A stretch of 64,000 nucleotides of DNA from Achromobacter sp. Marseille-Q4962 (GTDB lineage Bacteria > Pseudomonadota > Gammaproteobacteria > Burkholderiales > Burkholderiaceae_B): positions 62,001-126,000 of the forward strand of contig NZ_CALSFU010000011.1 of the NCBI RefSeq assembly GCF_943737005.1, given 5' to 3'. The translations under genes were made by a program, and so were the position numbers. Each line of letters opens with the position of its first letter. Position 1 is the first letter of the stretch. Below, in pieces: positions 17,593 through 28,287 of the stretch. The notes under the pieces are model-generated. The model was given only the letters and a program-made list of their open reading frames with translations, did no database searches and was not told the DNA's origin.

Positions 17593-19731
17593 ATGACCAC
17601 GAACATCCGCCCGCTGCTGGTCGAACTGCTGACCGAAGAACTCCCGCCCAAGGCCCTGCAGAAGCTGGGCCAGTCCTTTGCCGAAGGCGTGCGCGCCACG
17701 CTGGCGCGCCACGGTCTGCTGGCCGACGGCTGCGCCGTCCAGGCCTACGCCACGCCGCGCCGCCTGGCGGTGCGCCTGTCCGCCGTGCGGGAGCAGGCGC
17801 CCGACCAGGCCTATGCCGAAAAGCTGATGCCCGTGAAGATCGGCCTGGCCGAAGACGGCACGCCCACGCCGGCCCTGCAGAAGAAGCTGGCCGCCAAGGG
17901 CCTGTCCGGCCTGGATCCGGCCACGCTGGCCCGTGAATCCGACGGCAAGCAGGAATACCTGGTCGCCCGCGGCACCGCGCCGGGCGCGCGCCTGGCCGAC
18001 GCGCTGCAGGATGGCATCGCCGCCGCCATCGACGGGCTGCCCATTCCCAAGGTCATGCGCTACCAGCTCGCCGACGGCGTGACCACCGTGAAGTTCGTGC
18101 GCCCCGCGCACGGCCTGGTGGCGCTCCACGGCGCCGAGGTGCTGCCCGTCGCCGCCCTGGGCCTGTCGGCCGGCCGCGAAACCCTGGGCCACCGCTTCAT
18201 GAGCCGCGGCCCCATCGCCATTGCCGATGCCGACGCCTACGCCGCCACCCTGGCCGAAAAGGGCCGCGTCGTGGCGTCCTTCGAGGCGCGCCGCGCCGAG
18301 ATCCAGCGCCAGCTCCAGGAACATGCCGCGCGCCTGTCCGCCAGCCTGGGCGACGGCCCCGAAGTGGCCGCGCTGCTGGACGAAGTCACCGCGCTGGTCG
18401 AGCACCCCACCGTCTACGTGGGCGAATTCGAGGAGCAGTTCCTGCAGGTGCCGCAGGAGTGTCTGATCCTCACCATGCGGCTGAACCAGAAGTACTTCCC
18501 GCTGTTCGACCCGGCCACCGGCCGCCTGACGCACCGCTTCCTGATCGTCAGCAACATGCAGACGGACAACCCGGTGAACATCATCGAAGGCAACCAGCGC
18601 GTGGTGCGCCCCCGCCTGGCCGATGCGCAGTTCTTCTACGAAACCGACCGCAAGGTGCCGCTGGCCGCGCGCGTGGCGCAACTGGGCTCCATCGTGTACC
18701 ACAACCAGCTCGGCACGCAGCTCGAGCGCGTGGAGCGCGTGCGCGCCATCGCGCGCGGCGTGGCGGGCCTGCTGGGCGCCAGCGAGGCCGAGGCCGACCG
18801 CGCCGCCCTGCTGGCCAAGGCCGACCTGGGCTCGAACATGGTGGGCGAATTCCCCGAGCTGCAGGGCATCATGGGCGCCTACTACGCCGCCCACGACGGC
18901 GAGCCGGAAGGCGTGGTGCAGGCGCTGCGCACCCAGTACCGCAACCGCTGCGACGCCCCCGTCACGGCCGCGGACCTGACCGCCGCCGCGCTGTTCGTCG
19001 CCGAACGCGCCGAAACCCTGGTGGGCATCTGGGCCATCGGCCTGGCCCCCACCGGCGAGCGCGACCCCTACGGCCTGCGCCGCGCCGCGCTGGGCCTGAT
19101 CAGCGCCTTCGAGCAGCTGGCCGCCGGCGGCTGGCTCAAGATCGACCAAGACGGCCCGCTGTCGCTGTCCGGCCTGCTGGCGCTGGCCGCCGGCACCTTC
19201 CCGGCCGGCAAGATCCCGGCCGGCACGCTGGCCGAGGTGCAGGCGTTCGTCTACGAACGCTACCGCAACCAGCTCATCGCCGATGCCGACCGCAGCGCGG
19301 TGGAAGCCGTGATCGCGCTGGCGCCGCCCTTGCACCAGGTGGCCGCGCGCGTGCGGGCGGTGGCGGCTTTCGCCCAGTTGCCCGAGGCCGCGAGCCTGGC
19401 CGCCGCCAACAAGCGCATCGGCAACCTGCTCAAGAAGGCCGAGAGCGGCATCGGCCAGGTCGATGCCGCCGCCCTGGCCGAGCCGGCCGAACAGGCGCTG
19501 GCCGCCGCCGTGGCCCGCCTGCGGCCGCAGGCCGAGGCCCAGCTCGCCGCCGGCGATTTCGCCGGCAGCCTCACCACGCTGGCGCAGGTGCGCGAGCCGG
19601 TGGACGCCTTCTTTGCCGACGTCATGGTCATGGCCGAAGATCCGGCCGTGCGCGCCAACCGGCTCGCCCTGCTGGCGCAGCTCCATGGCCTGATGAACCA
19701 GGTCGCCGACATTTCCAGGCTGGCACAGTGA
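17593..19731 (+). CDS. glyS: glycine--tRNA ligase, beta subunit
   Basis: 712 aa, the tRNA-binding subunit. Hallmarks are LLVELLTEELPPKAL at the N-terminus, the DNPVNIIEGN and LADAQFFYETDRK segments, VGEFPELQGIMGAYYA, and DPYGLRRAALG before the C-terminal anticodon-binding domain. The ATG follows the glyQ TAA without a gap, and its TGA overlaps the gmhB GTG, so the three genes are likely co-translated. Confidence 0.98.
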   Translation: MTTNIRPLLVELLTEELPPKALQKLGQSFAEGVRATLARHGLLADGCAVQAYATPRRLAVRLSAVREQAPDQAYAEKLMPVKIGLAEDGTPTPALQKKLAAKGLSGLDPATLARESDGKQEYLVARGTAPGARLADALQDGIAAAIDGLPIPKVMRYQLADGVTTVKFVRPAHGLVALHGAEVLPVAALGLSAGRETLGHRFMSRGPIAIADADAYAATLAEKGRVVASFEARRAEIQRQLQEHAARLSASLGDGPEVAALLDEVTALVEHPTVYVGEFEEQFLQVPQECLILTMRLNQKYFPLFDPATGRLTHRFLIVSNMQTDNPVNIIEGNQRVVRPRLADAQFFYETDRKVPLAARVAQLGSIVYHNQLGTQLERVERVRAIARGVAGLLGASEAEADRAALLAKADLGSNMVGEFPELQGIMGAYYAAHDGEPEGVVQALRTQYRNRCDAPVTAADLTAAALFVAERAETLVGIWAIGLAPTGERDPYGLRRAALGLISAFEQLAAGGWLKIDQDGPLSLSGLLALAAGTFPAGKIPAGTLAEVQAFVYERYRNQLIADADRSAVEAVIALAPPLHQVAARVRAVAAFAQLPEAASLAAANKRIGNLLKKAESGIGQVDAAALAEPAEQALAAAVARLRPQAEAQLAAGDFAGSLTTLAQVREPVDAFFADVMVMAEDPAVRANRLALLAQLHGLMNQVADISRLAQ

Positions 19732-20267
19732 AGCTCATCATCCTAGACCGCGACGGCGTCATCAACCAGGACAGCGACGCCTTCGTCAAGACGCCCGACG
19801 AGTGGGTGGCCCTGCCCGGCAGCCTGCAGGCCATCGCCCGCCTTTCCCAGGCCGGCTGGAAGGTGGTGGTCGCCACCAACCAGTCGGGCCTGGCGCGCGG
19901 GCTGTTCGACATGGACACGCTTACCGCCATCCACGCCAAGATGCGGCGCGAGCTGGCCGCCGTGGGCGGCAGCGTGGACGCCGTCTTCATGTGCCCGCAC
20001 GGCCCGGACGACGACTGCTCCTGCCGCAAGCCCCGGCCCGGCCTGTTCGAGCAGATCGGACACCGCTACGACGCGGACCTGACGGGCGTGCCCGCCGTGG
20101 GCGACTCGCTGCGCGACCTCCAGGCCTCTTCCGCGGCGGGGTGCTCCCCGTGGCTGGTGATGACCGGCAACGGGCGCAAGACGCTGCAGAAAGGCGGCCT
20201 GCCCCAAGGCACCCGCATCAGCGACGACCTGTCGGCCGTGGCCGACGCCCTGCTGCAAGAGATCTGA
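19728..20267 (+). CDS. gmhB: D-glycero-beta-D-manno-heptose 1,7-bisphosphate 7-phosphatase
   Basis: 179-aa HAD-family phosphatase of ADP-heptose synthesis for the LPS inner core. LDRDGVIN carries the nucleophile and acid Asp (7 and 9), TNQSGLARG is motif II, and CPHGPDDDCSCRKP is the zinc-binding loop specific to GmhB. The start is GTG at 19728, overlapping the glyS stop in a GTGA junction. plsC follows after 6 bp, so an LPS gene and a phospholipid gene share this operon. Confidence 0.95.
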   Translation: MKLIILDRDGVINQDSDAFVKTPDEWVALPGSLQAIARLSQAGWKVVVATNQSGLARGLFDMDTLTAIHAKMRRELAAVGGSVDAVFMCPHGPDDDCSCRKPRPGLFEQIGHRYDADLTGVPAVGDSLRDLQASSAAGCSPWLVMTGNGRKTLQKGGLPQGTRISDDLSAVADALLQEI

Positions 20268-20273
20268 CCCCCT

Positions 20274-21002
20274 ATGGCCTGGCTGCGTTCGCTGCTGTAT
20301 TTCCTGTTCCTGGCCGTCACGGTCATCCCGTATGCCATCGCCTGCATCCTGTGGGCGCCCCTGCCGCTGCACCTGCGCTACCGGCTCACCGTGGGCTGGC
20401 CGCGGCTGGCGATCTGGGGAGCGCGCGCGTTCTGCGGCATCCGCTGGCAGGTGAAGGGCTGGGAGAACCTGCCCGACGGGCCGGCCGTCCTGCTGTCCAA
20501 GCACCAATCGGCCTGGGAAACGCTGTTCTTCCCCGCCCATATGCCGCGCGAGGTGTGCTTCGTCTACAAGCGCGAGCTGCACCTGGTGCCGTTCTTCGGC
20601 TGGGGCCTGGCGTTGCTGCGCATGATTCCGATCGACCGCTCCAAGGGGCGCGACGCCTTCGAACAGGTGGTCCGCCAGGGCCAGACCCGGCTCAACGAAG
20701 GCCGCTGGCCGCTGCTGTTTCCCGAGGGCACGCGCGTGGCGCCCGGCAAGACGGGCCGCTTCAAGATGGGCGGCGCGCTGCTGGCGTCGCGCACCGGCGC
20801 GGTGGTGATTCCCGTGGCGCACAACGCGGGCGAATGCTGGCGCCGCAACGCCTTCGTGAAGCGGCCGGGGCTGGTCACGGTGTCCATCGGGCCTGCGATA
20901 GAATCCCAGGGCATCACCGCCGAGGAATTGAACCGGAAGGTCCAGGACTGGATCGAAGGCGAAATGCGGCGCCTGAACCCTGAAAGGTATGTCGAATCCT
21001 GA
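20274..21002 (+). CDS. plsC: 1-acyl-sn-glycerol-3-phosphate acyltransferase
   Basis: 242-aa inner-membrane acyltransferase converting lysophosphatidic acid to phosphatidic acid. The N-terminal 30 residues are a membrane helix. The acceptor motif reads KHQSAWET, i.e. H-x4-E where most family members have H-x4-D; FPEGTRVAPG and GAVVIPVAHN are the later conserved blocks. Its 3' end overlaps the metallopeptidase gene by 14 bp. The Glu variant may be normal in this lineage. Confidence 0.9.
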   Translation: MAWLRSLLYFLFLAVTVIPYAIACILWAPLPLHLRYRLTVGWPRLAIWGARAFCGIRWQVKGWENLPDGPAVLLSKHQSAWETLFFPAHMPREVCFVYKRELHLVPFFGWGLALLRMIPIDRSKGRDAFEQVVRQGQTRLNEGRWPLLFPEGTRVAPGKTGRFKMGGALLASRTGAVVIPVAHNAGECWRRNAFVKRPGLVTVSIGPAIESQGITAEELNRKVQDWIEGEMRRLNPERYVES

Positions 21003-21996
21003 GCAGCTCGAACTCCTGTTCGACGCGCGCGACAGCAGCCCTGCCGCCGCGCCGCTGACCGGCCCGCGGGCGCCGCTACAACCCGCGCTGTTTTCCGACG
21101 CCGCGCCCGCGCAGCCGCCGGCCAGGGCCGAGCCCGCCGACGCCTCCGCGCCCGGCGCTTCCGACCCCGGCGCTTCCGACCCCGGCGCGCTCATGCTGGC
21201 GCCCAGCGCGCCCGCCCGCGTGCCCACGCCCTGCCCCGCCTCGCTGCCCGAGGGCTGCCGCTGGCGCGTGGTGGAAACCGAGAGCCAGCCCATCGGCTTC
21301 GTGCTGGCGCGGTCGCGCCGGCGCACCATCGGCTTCGTCATCGCCGACGACGGGCTGCGCGTCACCGCGCCGAACTGGGTGACCCTGGCGCAGATCGACG
21401 ACGCCGTGCGCGAAAAATCGCGCTGGATTCTCGCCAAGCTGCGCGACTGGAACACCCGCCGTCAGCAGCTCGCCATGGCGCACACGCGCTGGCAGGCCGG
21501 CGGCGGACTGCCCTACCTGGGCAGGCGCATCGTGATCGGCGTGGGCGGCGACAGCCGCCAGGCCCGGCTGTCGGGCGACGCCGATGCCCCCCGGGACGGC
21601 GACACCCTCTGGCTGGCGCTGCCCGCGCATGCCGATTCCGGCCGCATCCGCGACGCGGCACAGGCCTGGCTGCAGCAGCGCGCCAGCACCTGGTTCGGCG
21701 CCCGCCTGGCGCATTTCCAGCAGACCAGCGGCCTGAAGATCCGGCGCTGGAGGCTGTCGTCGGCCGCCACCCGCTGGGGCTCGTGCACCAGCGACGGCAA
21801 CATCATGCTCAACTGGCGGCTGATCCATTTCGCCCCGCCCATCATCGACTACGTGATCGCGCACGAACTGGCCCATCTGCGCGAAATGAACCACAGCCAG
21901 GATTTCTGGCGCGAAGTCGGACAGATCCTGCCCGGCTTCGAAGACGCCAAGAACCTGCTGCGGCGCCACGACCCCGCCAGCCTGCCGCAGTTCTAG
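20989..21996 (+). CDS. YgjP-like M48-type zinc metallopeptidase (DUF45)
   Basis: 335 aa. Residues 1-100 are a Pro/Ala-rich low-complexity tail with a GASDP repeat. The remainder is the YgjP/WLM domain ending in AHELAHLREMNHSQDFW, with an HExxH zinc site and a third His downstream. RRWRLSSAATRWGSCTSDG is the family's other conserved block. Family members are cytoplasmic putative proteases with unclear substrates. It overlaps plsC by 14 bp and ends the operon before gloA. Confidence 0.88.
   Translation: MSNPEQLELLFDARDSSPAAAPLTGPRAPLQPALFSDAAPAQPPARAEPADASAPGASDPGASDPGALMLAPSAPARVPTPCPASLPEGCRWRVVETESQPIGFVLARSRRRTIGFVIADDGLRVTAPNWVTLAQIDDAVREKSRWILAKLRDWNTRRQQLAMAHTRWQAGGGLPYLGRRIVIGVGGDSRQARLSGDADAPRDGDTLWLALPAHADSGRIRDAAQAWLQQRASTWFGARLAHFQQTSGLKIRRWRLSSAATRWGSCTSDGNIMLNWRLIHFAPPIIDYVIAHELAHLREMNHSQDFWREVGQILPGFEDAKNLLRRHDPASLPQF
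21154..21183 (+). repeat. two 15-bp direct repeats in the metallopeptidase tail
   Basis: GGCGCTTCCGACCCC occurs twice in tandem (21154-21168 and 21169-21183) and encodes two GASDP units. The number of units could vary in steps of five residues without breaking the frame. Confidence 0.8.
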
Positions 21997-22101
21997 GGCA
22001 GGCGGCCCCCCGGGCCGTTACACTTCCGGCATGGCCGCCTGCGCGGCCCATGCCATTCCGGGAAGCGCGCCGCTTCCCCAACCCGGACAAGGAAACACAC
22101 C

Positions 22102-22497
22102 ATGCGCTTGCTCCATACCATGCTGCGAGTCGGCAACCTGGACAAATCCATCGATTTCTACACCAACGTGCTCGGCATGCGGGTGCTGCGCCGCAAGGAC
22201 TACCCCGACGGCAAGTTCACCCTGGCGTTCGTGGGCTACCAGGACGAAGCCGAAGGCGCCGTTATCGAACTCACGCACAACTGGGACACCGACAAGTACG
22301 ACCTGGGCAACGGCTACGGCCACATCGCCCTGGAAGTGGACGACGCCTACGAAGCCTGTGAAAAGGTGAAGGCGCGCGGCGGCAAGGTCACGCGCGAGGC
22401 CGGCCCCATGAAGCACGGCACCACCGTCATCGCCTTCGTGGAAGATCCCGACGGCTACAAGATCGAGTTCATCCAGAAGAAGGGCCGCGAAGACTGA
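22102..22497 (+). CDS. gloA: lactoylglutathione lyase (glyoxalase I)
   Basis: 131 aa, converting the methylglyoxal-glutathione hemithioacetal to S-lactoylglutathione. All four metal ligands are in the expected places: His5, Glu56, His74, Glu122. The length and absence of the eukaryotic inserts fit the Ni/Co-type bacterial enzyme. It lies 105 bp after the metallopeptidase gene and 38 bp before def. A purine-rich AAGGAAA site precedes the ATG. Confidence 0.95.
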   Translation: MRLLHTMLRVGNLDKSIDFYTNVLGMRVLRRKDYPDGKFTLAFVGYQDEAEGAVIELTHNWDTDKYDLGNGYGHIALEVDDAYEACEKVKARGGKVTREAGPMKHGTTVIAFVEDPDGYKIEFIQKKGRED

Positions 22498-22535
22498 GCC
22501 GCGGCCTTCCCGCTTCCTCCGACAGGCGCAATCCC

Positions 22536-23069
22536 ATGATCCACACCATCCTGAAAATGGGCGACCCACGGCTGCTGCGCGTGGCCGCGCCCGTGGAGCG
22601 TTTCGACACGCCCGAGCTGCACGCCCTGATCGACGACATGTTCGAGACCATGGAGGCGGCCAAGGGCGTGGGCCTGGCCGCGCCGCAGATCGGCGCCGAC
22701 CTGCAGCTGGTCATCTTCGGATTCGAGCGCAACGAGCGCTATCCCGACGCGCCGGCCGTGCCGCAGACCATACTGTGCAATCCGGTCATCACGCCGCTGT
22801 CGGACGACATGGAAGACGGCTGGGAAGGCTGCCTGTCGGTGCCCGGCCTGCGCGGCCTGGTGCCGCGCTACCGCCGCATCCGCTACACCGGCAAGGATCC
22901 CTACGGCCAGCCCATCGAGCGCGAGGCCGAGGGTTTCCATGCCCGGGTGGTGCAGCACGAGTGCGATCACCTGATCGGGCGGCTGTACCCGTCGCGCATC
23001 CGCGATTTCTCGAAGTTCGGCTACACCGAGGTGCTGTTTCCCGGCCTCGACCCCAGCCGGGACGACTGA
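22536..23069 (+). CDS. def: peptide deformylase
   Basis: 177 aa with the three signature blocks: [18 protein letters not shown] and QHECDHLIG; the Cys and two His bind the metal. It removes the formyl group from nascent chains. The usual neighbour fmt is not here, so this may be a second deformylase of the cell. It is convergent with the broken fadE gene, 22 bp away. Confidence 0.95.
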   Translation: MIHTILKMGDPRLLRVAAPVERFDTPELHALIDDMFETMEAAKGVGLAAPQIGADLQLVIFGFERNERYPDAPAVPQTILCNPVITPLSDDMEDGWEGCLSVPGLRGLVPRYRRIRYTGKDPYGQPIEREAEGFHARVVQHECDHLIGRLYPSRIRDFSKFGYTEVLFPGLDPSRDD

Positions 23070-23091
23070 AGCCGGCGCGGGCGGGCGCGCC

Positions 23092-25337
23092 CTACCCGCC
23101 TGCCTGCCCGGCAGCCGCTCCGCACCGGGCGGGCGACAGCTCCTCTGGCGCGAAATCGTCCACCTGCAGCACTTCCGCCACCGTGTCTTCGGCCGCCTGC
23201 AATTGCGCGGCCTGGTCGTCCGTGAGCGCGCCCCGGCGATGGGCTTCGCGCCAATCCCGCACCCCGCCCTGGCGCAGGCGGTCGCGCAGCGGCTGCACCG
23301 CGTCCACCAGCGCGAAGGCGCGCGTCAGCCTTCCCAGCGGGTCGTCGCCCGGCTCGCGCTGCAGGTCGGCCGCCAGCCGGTCGTGAGTGGGCGAAGGCTT
23401 GAGCAGCAGGCCGGCGCACTCGCGGGTGAGCGCGTCGCGCGGGCCCCGGGCGCGGCGCCAGGGCAGGACGGCGGCCCGCAACGCCCAGGCGGCGGGCCGC
23501 GAGGGCAGGTTGGCCAGCACCTGGTCGAACCGGGCCTCGATGGTGGCGCAGCCCCGTTCCATGCACCAGTGCACCAGCGGCAGGTCGTCGTGCCGGCGGC
23601 CTTCGTCTTCCCAGCGCTTGAGCACGGCGGAGAGCAGGTAGAGCTCCGACAGGACGTCGCCCAGGCGCGCGGAGATCAGCTCGCTGCGCTTGAGCCCGCC
23701 GCCCAGCAGGCCCAGCGCCGCGTCGGCCAGCAGCGCGAAGCCGGCGGCGTAGCGGCCCAGCCTGCGGTAGTGGCCGGCCGTGGGGCCGGACCCCGGAGCG
23801 GGCGCCAGCATGCCGCCGGTCCAGGCGCGGCCGATGGCGCGCAGCGCGTTCCAGCCCGTGTGGCGCAGGTGCTTCCAGAACACCTCGTGGAACGCTTCCA
23901 GGCCCCGGTCCTCGTCGGGGTCGGCCAGCGCCAGCATTTCGGGCATGAGGCAGGGATGGGCGCGGATGGCGCCCTGGCCGAAGACGATGAGGTTGCGCGT
24001 GAGGATGTTGGCCCCCTCCACCGTGATGGCGATGGGCAGGGCGCGGTAAAGCGCGCCCAGGTAATTGTGCGCGGGCCGTCGATGACGGCGCGACCCGCGT
24101 GCACGTCCATGGCGTCGTTGACCGATTCGCGCATGCGCTCGGTGGCGTGGTATTTCATGATGCCCGACACCACCGCCGGCTTGACGCCCTCGTTCAGGGC
24201 CGCGCAGGTCAGCCGCCGGGCGGCCTCCACCATGTACGCATTGCCCGCCAGGGTCGCCAGCTTTTCCTGCACGCCCTCGAACCGGCCGACCGGGATGCCG
24301 AACTGCTCGCGCACCCGCGCGTACATGCCGGTGGCGTGGGCGCTCATGACCGCCGCGGCGGCCGATAGCGAGGGCAGCGAAATCCCCCGGCCCGCGGCCA
24401 GCGCGCTCATGAGCATCTGCCAGCCGTGGCCGGCGCGCTCCTGGCCGCCGATGAGGGCGTCCAGCGGCACGAAGACGTCGCAGCCGCGGTTGGGGCCGTT
24501 CTGGAAGAACTGCATGGCGGGAACGTGGCGGCGCCCGATCTCCACACCGGGCGCCTCGGTGGGCACCAGCGCCACGGAGATGCCGATGTCTTGCTCGCCG
24601 CCCAGGATGCGCTCGGGGTCGTACAGCTTGAAGGCCAGCCCCAGCACCGTGGCCACGGGCCCCAGCGTGATGTAGCGCTTGTGCCAATTGAGCCGGATGC
24701 CGATGATTTCGCGGCCGTCGACGACCCGCCGGCACACCATGCCGGTGTCCACCATGGAGGCCGCGTCCGAACCCGCTTCGGGGCTGGTCAGCCCGAAGCA
24801 CGGCACCTCGCTGCCGTCGGCCAGGCGCGGCAACCAGTAGTCGCGCTGCGCCTGGGTGCCGAACTGCAGCAGCAGCTCGCCCGGCCCCAGCGAGTTCGGC
24901 ACCATGATGGTCACGCCGGCGGTGATGGAATACGCCGATACGCGCCGCACCACCTCGGAATGCGCATAGGGCGAGAAGCCCAGGCCGCCGTAGCGGCGCG
25001 GGATGATCATGCCGAAGAAGCGCTCCCGTTTGATGAACTCCCACACCTCGGGCGGCAGGTCGCGCCGGTTCCAGGAGATGTCCCATTCGTCGAGCATGGC
25101 GCACAGCCGGGCGACCGGGCCGGCGATGAACGCCTGCTCGTCGGGCGTGAGCACGGCCGCGGGCACGGCCTGCAGCTTGCGCCAATCGGGATTGCCGGTG
25201 AAAAGATCGGCCTCCCACCAGGTGTCTCCGGCCTCGATGGCCTCGCGCTCGGTGGCGGAGAGCGGCGGCAGGGCATGACGCGCCCAGCGGTAGGCAGGTT
25301 CGGAGATGCGGCGCCGGCGCCAGGCGTTGAAGTCCAT
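23092..25337 (-). pseudogene. fadE: FadE-type acyl-CoA dehydrogenase, interrupted by a frameshift
   Basis: The 5' part (25337 to about 24070) encodes the start through the dehydrogenase core (FGLTSPEAGSD, HKRYITLGPVA, VNDAMDVHAGRAVIDGPR). The family sequence then continues in another frame as NYLGALYRALPIAITVEGAN and runs through the DUF1974-type C-terminal helices to the TAG at 23092. The break lies at 24066-24071, where one base is missing or two are extra. Repaired, the product would be about 748 aa, close to other FadE proteins, and would start fatty-acyl-CoA beta-oxidation. It may be a true mutation or a sequencing error. If real, only a 553-aa protein with a scrambled tail is made. Confidence 0.88.
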
Positions 25338-25479
25338 CGGCTCCCTCTTGTGTTGCGCTCATGGAGCATACGGGGCCAAAGTACCAGAATTGCGCCGCAC
25401 CGGCCACGCGCAGCGGGACGACTCTGCGACAATGGAGGCCGCGCGCCGCTGGCGCGCCGACGCAACCGACCGACGACGC

Positions 25480-26709
25480 ATGCTGAACAAACTCTGGCTG
25501 GGCTTCTTCCTCGCCGCCGCGGCGGCCGCGCTCTACCGCTGGCTCGCCATCGGCGACGCCGAGGTGTTCCGCCACATGGTCGCCAGCCTGTTCGACATGG
25601 CCCGCGTATCGGTCGAGGTCATGGTGCTGCTCTTCGGCACGCTCACGCTCTGGCTGGGTTTTCTGCGCATCGCCGAGCGCGCGGGGCTGGTGGAGCGGCT
25701 GGCCGCGCTGCTGTCGCCGCTCTTTTCGCGGCTGATGCCGGACGTGCCGCGCAACCACCCGGCCATCGGCCTCATTACGCTGAATTTCGCCGCCAACGGC
25801 CTGGGGCTGGACAACGCCGCCACGCCCATCGGCCTGCGCGCCATGCGCGAACTGCAATCGCTCAACCCCACGCCCGAGACGGCCAGCAATGCGCAGATTC
25901 TCTTTCTGGTGCTGAATGCGTCGTCCCTCACGCTGCTGCCCGTCACGCTGTTCATGTTCCGCGCGCAGCAGGGCGCGCCCGACCCCACGCTGATCTTCCT
26001 GCCCATTCTGCTGGCCACCAGCGCCTCCACGCTGGCCGGCTTCCTGGCGGTGGCGGCCTGCCAGCGGTTGAAGCTGTACGACCCGGTCATCCTGCTCTGG
26101 CTGGGCGGCGGCGCGGCGGCGCTGGGCGGCTTCATGGCGCTGCTGGCGGGCATGTCGGCCGCCGCCATCGCCCACCTGTCCTCGCTGCTCGGCAATCTGG
26201 CGCTGTTCGGCATCCTGCTGGCCTTTCTGGTGGTGGGCGCCTGGAAGAAAGTGCCGGTCTACGAGGCTTTCATCGAGGGCGCCAGAGAGGGCTTCGACAT
26301 TGCGCGCGGCCTGCTGCCCTACCTGGTGGCCATGCTGTGCGCGGTGGGCGTGCTGCGCGCCTCGGGCGCGCTGGACGTCGTGCTGGACGGCATACGCTGG
26401 GCCGCCCACGCCGCGGGCTGGGACACGCGCTTCGTGGACGCGCTGCCCACCGCGCTGGTCAAGCCCTTCTCGGGCAGCGCGGCGCGCGCCATGATGCTCG
26501 AAACCATGACGCACTACGGCGTGGACAGTTTCCCGGCGCTGCTGGCGGCGGTCATGCAGGGCAGCACCGAAACCACCTTCTACGTGCTGGCGGTGTACTT
26601 CGGCTCGGTCGGCATCCTGCGCGCGCGCCACGCCGTCGGCTGCGCCCTGGTCGCCGACCTGGCCGGCGTGCTGGCCTCCATCGCCGTGTGCTACTGGTTT
26701 TTCGGCTGA
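25480..26709 (+). CDS. fused SpmA/SpmB-like nucleoside-recognition membrane protein
   Basis: 409-aa integral membrane protein with about 8-10 hydrophobic segments. Two nucleoside-recognition (Gate) domains are present: NFAANGLGLDNAATPIGLRA in the first half and FSGSAARAMMLETMTHYG with GSTETTFYVLAVYFG in the second, which are the SpmA and SpmB signatures. In Bacillus these are separate spore-maturation genes; here they are joined in a non-spore-former. The ATG at 25480 begins the first hydrophobic segment; the longer upstream frame lacks family sequence. The transported substrate is unknown. Confidence 0.85.
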   Translation: MLNKLWLGFFLAAAAAALYRWLAIGDAEVFRHMVASLFDMARVSVEVMVLLFGTLTLWLGFLRIAERAGLVERLAALLSPLFSRLMPDVPRNHPAIGLITLNFAANGLGLDNAATPIGLRAMRELQSLNPTPETASNAQILFLVLNASSLTLLPVTLFMFRAQQGAPDPTLIFLPILLATSASTLAGFLAVAACQRLKLYDPVILLWLGGGAAALGGFMALLAGMSAAAIAHLSSLLGNLALFGILLAFLVVGAWKKVPVYEAFIEGAREGFDIARGLLPYLVAMLCAVGVLRASGALDVVLDGIRWAAHAAGWDTRFVDALPTALVKPFSGSAARAMMLETMTHYGVDSFPALLAAVMQGSTETTFYVLAVYFGSVGILRARHAVGCALVADLAGVLASIAVCYWFFG

Positions 26710-26719
26710 GGCGGCCGCC

Positions 26720-28162
<1,443 letters not shown>

Positions 28163-28234
28163 GGCTTTTCACTCTCGCAGGTAGACCGAAAGCGCTATGG
28201 TACGCCACGCATCCCGCGCGCAGGTATCATGGTC

Positions 28235-28263
28235 GGGGCCTGCGGCAGGCCCCGCCGTTTTTT
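28235..28263 (+). terminator. intrinsic terminator-like hairpin ahead of glycerate kinase
   Basis: GGGGCCTG-CGG-CAGGCCCC (28235-28253) is followed by GCCG and a run of Ts (28258-28263). It points along the plus strand but no plus-strand gene precedes it; pyk is divergent. It ends 25 bases before the glycerate kinase GTG. It could attenuate that gene or end a short unseen transcript. Confidence 0.6.
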
Positions 28264-28287
28264 CCGACAACCCGCATTCCGGCCACC

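Noticed and set aside
16606-19686. 1026-codon minus-strand frame opposite glyQ/glyS
   Set aside because: Low-complexity Gly/His/Gln/Ala product with no family features, lying fully antisense to two certain synthetase genes.
23092-26631. 1179-codon open frame on the minus strand
   Set aside because: Only its last third is real (the 3' half of fadE). The upstream part is antisense to the SpmAB gene and is compositionally a GC-rich shadow.
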